This document shows positions 47,201 to 59,100 of a DNA stretch of 64,000 nt, in pieces. This DNA is from Branchiostoma floridae. Lineage: Eukaryota > Chordata > Leptocardii > Amphioxiformes > Branchiostomatidae. The stretch is taken from assembly GCF_000003815.2 (NCBI RefSeq), contig NC_049996.1, forward strand, positions 545,961 to 609,960. Reading direction: 5' to 3'. The notes beneath the pieces were generated by a model that was given only the letters and a program-made list of their open reading frames with translations, did no database searches and had not been told where the DNA came from. The position numbers were made by a program, and so were the translations under genes. Within the stretch, counting starts at the first letter, position 1. Each line of letters opens with the position of its first letter.

Positions 47201-50200
47201 ATCTTTTATGCTGCTTTGTTTAGCATATTGTTACAACCATTCTGTCCTATTCCCTAAAATGTTGTTATCAAGTCTGTCTTGAATAAAACTTTTACCTCTT
47301 GTATCTACAGTTTCAGGTTCTGATGAAAGTGACAGGAAGAGGCCATGTTTCTGTGTCAGCTGCACAAACCTGGGTGGACTTTGTCAGAGTGCCTGTTGTG
47401 TACAGCCTTGGAAGTTCCCTCAGAACTGTGCAGATAGATGGTAAATTAGCTTTTAATGTTAGTTTTATGATTTTTAAAATGATTTTTTGGCATATAAGGC
47501 ACCATGTGATGTATAGGTATGGATGTAGGAGAAAAAAAGAAAGTGATCGCAATCCAGTTTTAGCTCACTGAGGAGCTAGTCATCAACTGGTTGTGACAGA
47601 GAGGACAGATGCTATGTACAGTATTTACAGGTTCCTTGTACCGGGGAAATTCCCCTAGCTCTTTTCCACAAGCACAATGAACAGTGGACCACGGCTTAAC
47701 ATGGCATGTTGTAGTAGTGTGCATGTTGGGTGAGTGACACAGCCAGAATCAAACTCACAGCTTCTAGTTCCCAAAGGCAGGGCCTCCAACCATTGGACTA
47801 TGCTCGCTACCTCAATTTCTCAGTAATGTTTTTGAGACGTATTGCTGGTTACAATTTGCAAAGTCACCATTTGAACTGAAACACAGTTTTATCTCAAGTC
47901 TAAATTTCTATTTTCAGTTCATCGACATTCTATATCAATATTAAGGAAAACGATTTGAACCTAATATATCTTTGACATTGCCAAGAGGTGAGAAGAAGTG
48001 AAACCTATTGTATTGGACAAGTGTAGTTTTAGAACCCAAATTTGAAGTACTACTTTTGTATTGTGTGCTTGTACGGCCAAATGGGGGCATTAATGTGCAA
48101 TATCAAAGATATTGTTGAATCTCAATGACATCTTATAAAGGATGAAGGAGAATTCTTTGTACACAACCAGTGGGTACTTACATAGCTTACGTTTCGATGT
48201 CTCTCAGACACCTTCGTCAGAGCTTCTAACTGGAGTTCTGCTTCTCACAGCTATATGTAGCCAATGTAGGTGATGTAAGTACCCACTGGTTGTGTACAAA
48301 GAATTCTCCTTCATCCTATATTCTACCAACCTGATGAAACTATTTTCGGACATCTTATAAACTCGTCAGGTGAGGTCGTTGTGAGAGCCGACTCGTCATT
48401 TGACCCTGAGGGACTCCTGCCTGCCAGTGGATTCACCTATGATTGGACATGCAGACTGACCCATCTGCCTGGTACCAATGGATTACTTTATCTGCAATCT
48501 TTAAGTTAAACTTAGCATGAAAGTTGATTTGGTACATAATTTCACTACCACAAACATCATAGGTTTAGGGTATTCTAGACCAGCTATACAGGACAAGCAG
48601 CTATGCATTCCTGATACAATAAAACAAAGCTTGATCCCCTGTCATGGCAGTTTGATACAAAAACAGGATCTGTGTGTTAGATAGTCAAGGTATTTTCCAT
48701 GACAGTGCTTTTAAAAACTGTTTTTGGCATGGACAGTTATCAATAAGGATCATTTGATTGCTCAGTTAAAATTGATAGTACTTTTAAATATGTCTTGTTT
48801 ATTGAATCCTTTTGAGCTCTTGCAGAAGATACAGAGAAGTTGTACTCTGATCATAGGTCACAATTTTCCCACAGCTATATACAGTCACCATCATGATATA
48901 ATCTTTCTTCAGTAAATTCAATAACTAATAATCCTTCTTGACTTTGATTACATTATTTTTACAGCTAATTCAGCGTGTGGTCAATGTGCTACCGGGACGT
49001 ATGTCCAGGACCCCTCGTGGGTGGTGAGTTCGTCCGGCACGCCGTGGATCTGGGGCGGAGTGACCTATGATGCTGGGAAGGTCTTAGATGGGAACTCTGG
49101 CACCTACTGGAACCCCCAAGGCACTGGCCGGTACAGCAACAACCGGAACATCGTGTTGGATCTCCGACTTCCTTATTGTTTGACTCAAGTGGCTCTGAAC
49201 AACTTTGGTGATGTGGTACACGACATCTCAGCCTTCACATTGCAAAAGTCACAGGTTCGTTTATTGCGCTTAGCAATCATTTTACACAGCTATATGTAGG
49301 TACTACAAGCTGGATAAGACCTAACAGTAATTCATACTTTTTTTAGTAACATCCTGATCACACTGGGATTAGGACCCTTACTCTTTTCAATAAGTGAGGT
49401 GGGATCTTTTATGTGCTTAACGTTTGGATCTTCTAGATAAGTGTGATGGATCTTAATGTTCTCAACCTTGTAGTTCTTAGGCAAACACAGGACCTCGGGC
49501 TTTACGTTCCAGGCAAACAAAATTGTCCCAATATAACATGAGCCAGGTATTTGCATCTAACTTGACTGAGGAAGTAGGAATAGTTGCTCTTCCAGTGACA
49601 AATTTACATGTTCCAATTCCATCTCAGAAACTTTAAATTCTAAGTCATGCAATAACCACCTTGCCACTGTGCATAGGTTGGGAGCCCGTACAACTGGGAA
49701 GACGTTGTGTCCGTTACAAACGTGCAAGCAGGGACCAACCAGCGTCAGGAGTTTGACAGGTTCCAGGGAGAGGCGCGATACTGGAGATTCGTGGTCACTC
49801 AGACCCCCTATGGATGGCAGCCATATTTCAGGGAACTGGACCTCTTTGGAGTCCCAGGTGAGAGAGTTCAACGTTTAGCCTTCATCATGCAAAGGCCTTA
49901 AAGAAAGAAAAATGTTGTGTTTCCGGTTTCCCAACTAAGCCAAGAAAAAACTTGCCAACAAACCCTAGTCTTTTTTGGGGTCAACCGCAAGTGCCAGGCA
50001 TTTAAGGGACATTATTAAAACTTCCAAAAATAGTTTCATCAGGTTGGTAGAATATAGGATGAAGGAGAATTTTTTTTACACAACCAGTGAGTACTTACAT
50101 GGCTTACATTTTGATGTCTCTCAGACACCTTCGTCAGAGCTTCTAACTGGAGTTCTGCTTCTCACCGATATATGTAGCCGATGTAGGTGGCGCTTTTGCG

Positions 50201-53104
50201 GTGAGAAAACAGTCCCAAACCTGGCTTAGTTTGTATCCTCCCTCGTCCCGGTTCATCACTGGGGTTGACTTTCTTATCCAGATGGCCTCCTTAATCCACC
50301 AAAAATAAAAAAGAATTCTCCTTCATCCATTATTAAAACGTTCTGATATGACATCCCAATACTCTTTATCACATATTAATCTAATGCAGAGTTCTAAAGG
50401 CAACTTAGAAAGCAGATGTGCTATGTACATTCTGAAAGTCTTTGGTGAGAATGTTCTGAAATTTTGTAATGCCTTGGGCAGAGCACATTTATTATGTAGT
50501 AGTGTGAGTTACTACACTATTAAGGTTATTATAAGTACTGAATGCTCGAAACTACAAATAATACTGCATATTGCTTTTTAGTTTGTATTCTTTTGTATTT
50601 TGGACGTAGCTTCTTCCATTTCTAGATTAACATGAAGTAAATGAATTCAATAAAATTAATATTTTGCCTAAAAGCCTGTTATGATGGTAATTGTTAAACT
50701 ATGCAGGCATTCTTTTCTTTTGCAATTTATTCTAAAAATGAAATCTTAAAATTGCTAAAATTTTGACATTTAGATCCATCACACCTGGAGAATAGCAACA
50801 TACCTCAAGGTCTCAACATAGCCGAAGGACGAACAGCGTCAACAAATTATCCCCTTGCCGGCTATGGACCTGAAAAGATCGTTGATGGAAACACAAATAC
50901 AAATCATTATCATGGCAGCTGCATGCACAGCCAAGGGGACAAGCCCAATGTTTGGGTGCATATAGATCTGTGTCAGCCATTCTCTATCAACAGGTAAAAA
51001 CCATTTTTGAAACATGATTCAAGACGTTTTGCTGTACAGTCTTTCTATATCAATTTTAGGAACCCTAATAAACAGAAAAGAGGCATGTAGGCCTGTTGGC
51101 CTAATGCTCGGGTTTTCGAAATGGTGATGCCATCAACTGTGACCTGTTAAACAATTTGTAAGGCCATGTTGATTTGATTATATGGATGACATCCCCACGC
51201 GCATCAATTTTCGGCTGTTACAAAAATAGATAAAAAATTTTCAATCATAAAGTAATTGTACAAAGCAGTTTGAAAATAAGCAAATATATGTGCCGTTGAT
51301 TGAACTTTAATAGCCTTACAAGATTGTAAAACATTTTGTAATTGATGCATCTGCTAACTTAAGGTGATAGATTAAACAAAAATGCTTCTAGCTATTCTTG
51401 GCCCTAATGGTATTAAAGTTGAACTTTTCAATGTCTTATTCATGTAACCATGGTGATGATTGATAGAAAAACAAATTCTGAATTGAAATTCACAGTGTCG
51501 TCATACACAACCGAATGGATTTTGGCCCTGAAAGGGCTAACCCATTCAACCTTCATCTTGGGAATTCCTCAGACATCCTTCTGAACCCAACATTGGGCGG
51601 AGACTTAAACTTTGACCTGTCCCAAACACCGAAGACGATTCTTGTAAATGGTTTGACAGCGCGATATGTCGGAATCCTCCTCCCTGGACTTACTCGGACT
51701 TTACAGCTGTGCGAAGTGCAGGTGTTCGTGAATAACCGGGACATATCACCTCAAGGCAAGTTTTCCTTCTTTTTTTTCTTTTTTCTCCCTTTCTCCTTTT
51801 CTCTCTTTTTCTCAAGACTTGTTCCTTTTTTTCTTTCAATCTTTCTTCCTTCCTTTACTCACTCCCTGTCTCTGTACCTGCCTGCCTTGCTCCCTGGCTA
51901 TGATCCCTTGCTCCCTTCCTACCTCCCTTTCTCTCTTTCTCAAAAGACTTAGTAAGTTTCTTTTATTAGCAGTTAGATATTTTGTCATGGATTAAAATTA
52001 TTTGCTAGTACATGTACATGCACAAAGGCTAATTGCAATCAAAGAATTACAATTACAACATGTATATGTTGCTGACACACACACGTAGACATCAAAAGTA
52101 AAATGCATTAAATGAAAGTTGAGATTCTTAAGAGTAACATCTATAATTATATTGAATTCTTGAATACTTCAAATGGTGATGGATTTGGGTTCTTTTCTGT
52201 AGACAGACCGAAATATGAAATGTCTGACATTTTGGCATATAAATTTTGGAACACTTTTTTTTAGATATGTTACAATTCAGAAACTTATTGTGGTTGAAGA
52301 GAATCATTAATCACTTATGAGCTATCAGTATCAGTCCATCATTCTTGTTGGTGGAGTGACCCTGCACATTTGAAAGACTAGGTTACTCTGTGAACAAGAT
52401 GGAGTCCAGGACTAATATCCTTAAAAAATTTGGAGGTGCGTGTGTATTAATACCTTTAAAAAAAAGTCACTGTTAGATGAAAATACTATTAACCATTCAG
52501 AAACCTGGCATTTCTTTATACATGTAAACTACTAGTTGGAATCACTTCATGCATCTTTTTATGCAATAATTATTCTCCTCTATTTTTAGAATCCTGTTTT
52601 TTGCTGGGATGTCCCCAGATTGACTCCCACCCAGGGGTGCTAGTGTTCGAGTCTCCACTGGACTCTACCCTTACAGACCTGATTCCCAGTTTCCCTCGCC
52701 CTGCCGGCCTGGTAGCTGATGTAAGCGTTGAGATCACGGCTGGAGACCTTCCGCCCGTGACGCTTCACACCGTCATTCACGTTGCACCAGACAACGCTTT
52801 GTCAGGACTGGATATACAGTAATATAATGCTTTTAATTAGTCTACAGATAGGTGACAATGACATATTGGAGTTGCTAAAAATTTGAAGGGCATGCAACTA
52901 GAAATAAGATAATTTCATAATGGTGCCATTCTGGAAATCCTTGAAAAGTCAGCCAGTCCCCACTCCTTTAAAATTCTGGCACAATTTTTTGTTAGAAGGA
53001 ACAGGCTGAGGGTTTAAGCTTTCCTATCTTGGACAGTGTTATCTAATAGTTCTTTCAAAAGTGGATTTGACATTAGGGACAGATTTTAATTATTTTGTGG
53101 TGTG

Positions 53105-53137
<33 letters not shown>

Positions 53138-56100
53138 TTGTGTGTTTGTATTCGTGCTTGCAGTATCAGTGTGCCTGTCTGTGTCTTTGTCTACATTGTC
53201 TGTGTGTTTTTGAATGCATGTGTATGCACAATGTATGTGTGTGTGTTTGTGTGTGTTAATGTGCCATAATAAGTTGCCTTATTTTTTTTAATAGATAAAA
53301 CACTCATAAAACACACAGTTCCTTATCATTTACTAATTGTATGTTTTTTCATAATGAGACACAAATTTCCTGGTGTATCCAAGTTAACACTTGCTGTTCC
53401 CACTTTCAGCTGTGAAGAAAATTGCGATCCATGGAAAACACTGTCGACCCAGCCTTTGTCACTGTACACAGATTCCGAGATACTCGGAACTTCAGAATTT
53501 TCCCTAGTAGAATTCCCAGCAGACTTTCCAGGGCAGCAGTGGACTTCTGGCATAGACATCATTACAACAGACCGTCTCAGAGTTCTTGCGGGGACATTTT
53601 GGGTAAGCTCAGGCACACCGCAGCTCATATATAACATGATCCACCGCTTTCACAGTAGAAACTCAACCAAGTTATTTTATCTATAGAATCGAGTTGTAAT
53701 ACAAAAGCCATCTCTGAATAGAGACGGTGGGCATTACAAACTTCCTGGCAATTTTGACCAATTTTGAATGTCACACATCTGCAAGATCATGTGTTACAAA
53801 GATTACTAATACATTGTATGTGTCTGCGACTCTTGCAAGTTTACGTTCTGAAGTGATTGGTCATCAGTATTGATCCTGAAGAAGTGATCGTTTAAAATTT
53901 TATCAGCATTACCTTTTTGTTGGAAGGCAGTTTTAGCATTGTACTATGATCATGTTTTAACTACCAAGTTGAACACAGATGAGCTTTCATGATTGTAACA
54001 GCAAAACTCTGTTTTTCATTATCATGCTGGAGACCCGTGTGAGTCTCCTTAAATACACTTTACCTCGAAGCCCACTTAACGTCCCATCTGAGAGGAACTT
54101 TGTGATCAGCTAGGCATTCAGTTTCAGTCCGGTCAATTGATGAGGAACTAATGGTGCAACATTTAGGCCAGAGATTCGATCCCAAAACAGTCTTGAGCAA
54201 AGGCAACAATTGACAACGAGCATGGCCATATTACCATTAAAGTAAATGCCTTACTCAATATGTGTTTCCAGGCTCAAGGATACTACACGATATGACTAAG
54301 CGACCACCATGGTGACAGTTGTGGTGATTTGTCCAGGTTTGCAGAGTGGCGTTTTCAAGTACAGCCTCCGCCAGTGCCCTTGTCAGGGGATGGTGAGGAT
54401 GGTGGGTCCTCCGGCCCTACATGTACCCTGCAGCCGACGGACGGAGTCTCTCTGATCAATCAGTTCTGTGTCTTGTGTCCTGGTGAGAACCCTGTTCCCT
54501 TAACTCTTCTATCCCAAACTGTAGAGTATTTAAAAGCATGAGGCACTGAGAAAAACATTCTATATGTGCTACAAGCAATTTAAGCCATTTAGAGATGAAA
54601 GTTGTCTGTTCTTGGAGTTACTGTACAGTAGCATTTTAGTAGTTGCCAGTAGAATTTCTACTGTTAAGTTTAACTTAGTAATAGGTGACCGTCTTTTGGT
54701 TCAGCCGTCATCCTTCTGACGCCTTATCGTCCAAGTTGGTAATAAGTGAGTTATTCTACCGTAACAGCAGTGATCAGATTTACATAACACTCACAGTACT
54801 GTTACTAACTCACTGTCTCATCTTAGTGCAGTAACTGATAATAACTATGACAGTATGTAGGTTCAGACTCAATGAGTTTGAACCTACATATTGGGGATCT
54901 TTGACACTAGCAAATATAGTAAAAATTGATGCATAATGTAACTGGACTATTTGACGCAAATGTGCATTTGCACGTTATTGGTCGCATTGCGAACTGCAAA
55001 GCAAACTTATGGACATTGAGAGCTTCATGAGATGACATTGTTCTTGTTGAAGGGTTTCGTGATATCCTGGGTCCAGTAGAGGTAACGATAAGCTTCCAGC
55101 TCATACCGGCGGGAGAAATTGCTACGGCAACATTTCCCGGAGATGGTCCTGCTGGAGACAACAGGATCTTCATCACAGCTTCATCAGGATTTTGGGTGAG
55201 AGCCTTTAAGTATGTTTCCAAAGGAAAACATAATTTTACTGCCCTATACTGGCCAACCGGGGGACCGCGTGGCGCAGTGGCAGCATATTTGGCTCGAGAC
55301 CGAGAGGTGGCGGGTTCGAATCCGACTGCCGTGTCACCGATCTTGTACCCTTGGAAAAGGCACTTTACTCGACTTTCCTCACTTAACTCAGGTGTAAATG
55401 AGTATCTAGCTGCAACTAGTGGCCTTGGCGGGGCTTTGTGGCCAAGACAGGCGTAGGGGCATGTTCGGGCATGACGCATCCGCCATGACACACGAGTCGC
55501 GCGATCGGGGGTAGGAGGAACTCCTTACATCCTTGGTCGGAAATCCTCCTAGGAGACGGATACTCTGAATAACAAAGCTGCATCTGCTGAAGCCGTCTCA
55601 CACGTGTCATACAGTTCTGTCCCTGTGAGACTTAGTGCTCCAGTAGATGAGAGGGTGGAGAAGGAATTGCACACCCCTCCTTCACCATAAAAATTTAGTA
55701 ATGTGCAGGTCAGGCAAAACAGGTAAATGCCTCTCTGCCTGCTCATCTGTCGAATCGACAGGAGAACCATAAAAATAAAAAAAAATGGCCATGTGTTCAT
55801 TACATACGATCTTCCGTCGTCAGCCAATTAAAACTCAGTTACTGTGACATGGGTGAAAACAGTTTATAACATTTAAAAATTGCCACTATGTAATGCTGGT
55901 AGAAGCAGCTCAACCAGAGTTTGTGTGTCCCACCTTGGATGTTTTTTCTATCTTTTCGTCTTTTTTAAAAGATATATATATACATATACATACAATGCCT
56001 AATTATCTTACAAACAGGACAGCCACATTTTCTTTTCTTTTCTGACAATTTTTCTTTTCCCTTCAGAAACATCCTGTATTTTCCTTTAAAATGTGGCATT

Positions 56101-59100
56101 TCTAGTCTCCAGTTAGATTTTGGAAAAGGATTAAAGACCAAATACAGTAATATTCAGTGACTCACCAAATTTTCCATCAAATCTTTAGTCTCAGAATTCT
56201 TAAAGATAAATGAGGACCTACATGTAGTTGTCTAACCTGGAATCCAGTCTACTGCTGGCTGGGCCTACCGTACTTAGTGCAGGCTTTGTACGGGGCCAGG
56301 GAAGCTCCCAGCCGCTTAGGTAACCGGCCACANNNNNNNNNNNNNNNNNNNNNNNNNNNNNNNNNNNNNNNNNNNNNNNNNNNNNNNNNNNNNNNNNNNN
56401 NNNNNNNNNNNNNNNNNNNNNNNNNNNNNNNNGGCAAATTTACTCCCACTAGGCTAAGTCTAACCCCGTGAAAATTCTACCGGGTGTGGCCGGTTACCTA
56501 AGCGGCTGGGAGCTTCCCTGGCCCCGTACAAAGCCTGCACTAAGTACGGTAGGCCCAGCCAGCAGTAGACTGGATTCCAGGTTAGTAGTTGTCTTGATTT
56601 CATTTGATTGATGAAGATTGCAATACACATAAGAGTACACATGGGTCACATGCAGCTATTGCTGGCGTTGTACAATGCTACATGTAAGTCTGACATGTAA
56701 CATAATTGACTAACCTAAGTTGTCTGTTTATTGTCAGGCACTATGGCCCATAAGGACGAACAATTGACATTACATTTAAAAAAACAATAAACTACTACGG
56801 TAACCTAAAATCAAAATACAGGATTCACACTGTATGTCGTGTACGTGGTCTGTGTACGACGTGACAGTAGTTATTCCAGAACGTACTTGTGGAAACTACA
56901 TCAGCTAGAGTATAATAGCCTCTAACAATATTGTTCTCAGACGCCAAGAGGCGAGTCGCAAATGAATGCGTCAGCTTACGCCTCCTAAGCTGACGCCTCC
57001 TAAGAAGCTGACACTGACATTAGATACAAATAGAAAGTATATTTGAGCACTGGCCCTGAACAAAACCACTAAAGGAGTTAGGTAAAAAAATATCACAACC
57101 CTTTTGTCGGAGTGAAACTAATATTAAGATACTTCTTCTTGAGACCTCAAAGTTGAAAATGTTTCTGAAATTGCTGTCTGTTTTCAGGTTGATTACACAC
57201 CTCTGTTTGACCTCGCTGTTGGTACAATTCTGTTGTTTGTGCGTGGTCACTCAGTGGATGGGCGCTTTTTCGAGTTTGAGCTTGCACCCATTGAGGTGAG
57301 CGATCGGCATTACTTTTGTGTGACACTTTGCGTCTGCCAGAATTCTCCTTGATGGATGCAATTACAAAATTCAGTATTAGTATGTTGAGTAATGTAATTA
57401 AATCCTTACATTGTAGATAAGGGGACACATTAAGAAATGGTAAGTGACAGAAATTCCTATAAACACACCACACATTATAAGTCTCTTGTATAATAGTCTG
57501 CGGAAACAATAAGATGAATCTGAACAAATTGCTTTCTTCATAAGTGGGATTTTATTAACAAACTGTCAAACAATGCAAAATTATCCAGCTGGATTGCACC
57601 ATTTTGGGATTAACAGAAGTGTGCGGTATCTGTTGTGTTATTATCTGTACTGTATGTGTCTGCATGATTCACTCAGTGCCATCTTCTGAATCTTACAGAT
57701 AAGTCCACCGACAGTGTCTCAGCTACAGAGTTATCTTGACAACTTCTACATCCATCCAAATGGCCTGTTCTTTAGACAACTATCTTTGGAAGACTCAGAG
57801 ACCGCTTTTAAAAATGCTATACTTGCGTCGGCCGCAGCGGGACATTTGGCTTATACAGGACACGATGTGTTGGAGGTAATACATGTAGTCAATATTCCAT
57901 TGATCGACTTAGCAGACTTTGAATATGAAATAACATTGTTAATTTGTTGAAGAGGTTCATCAGCGACGTTTGAGTTATGTAGAAATTTGAGAAGCGAGTA
58001 GGAAAAGAAAGCAAACAGAAAGAAACAAACATGTCACAATACCCAAGATCGAACCCGGGTCAGCAGATCAAAAATCCAATGTGCAAACCATTTTTCCAGA
58101 AGAGGCTCAGGGATCAGCCAATTTGTGTCTGTTTGATGCTACTTAAACCCCCCACTGTTACAGTTAGTTGACACAGTAATTCTTCAATCAATGACTCTTG
58201 AAAACATGTATTAAGCAAATTTTTGATGTCTGCTCAGGTCCATGATCAAAATGTACTGAGCAGACATAAAAAAATTGAAGGTGCATGTTTTACATGTTTT
58301 CAAGGTCACTGATTGAAGAATTACTATTAATTAATTGCTTTTCTTATGAAACATGCACAATTTATGATAAATGGTATATGCAGTACAAAGAGCTGTGTTA
58401 AGCTACCGGCATTTTTGGCAAAATGATTGAGTTGTAGATATCTTTGGCAATTATGACTTATGTTTGATTTATCGATTTTGCTTCACAGCTTGTGGACATG
58501 ATAACTACAGGGTTATCAATGGTGGTGGAATTGGAGGATGTTGAGAGCATCAATGGCATGTCGCTCTCCCTGCTCCTTTCCACAGTTGTACCCGACATGG
58601 TATCTGGACAATCCCAGGTAATGTATTAAAGCACACCTGTAGTTCTCACAAAAGTTGCTAGGTGGCCCAAGCCTTCCCAAGATATTTGGAGCACAAAATC
58701 ATGGTTTGTTCAGAACGCACCATGTAAAATCCGGATATTCTGCTGCAGTACTGAAGAATTTAAGACAACAGGAAACTTAAAATCATTGTCCTGGTATCAA
58801 TGTCAGACCTGTTGTGATGACGAACATCATTATGATAACAATGTACTACATTGATATAGTACATGCTATTTTAATTATTAAGTCAATGGTGTGATATTTT
58901 GAGAGAGGAATACCTCGAGCCACTCACCTACAAATACCTCCACTCACCCACAAACCATTTTTTCCTGTTAGACCTGTTTGAAAAAATCTTACCTGACAAA
59001 AATCATTAGACCGGATTTTGGACCTATTAGAAAATGAACCGATATATTGGTAGGCTTTCACATGTTAAGAGCTAACTGCTTCAATAAAATAAGAAGAGGG

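Noticed and set aside
55263-55340. tRNA gene
   Set aside because: A and B boxes are good, but no acceptor stem closes and the sequence runs into a SINE body.
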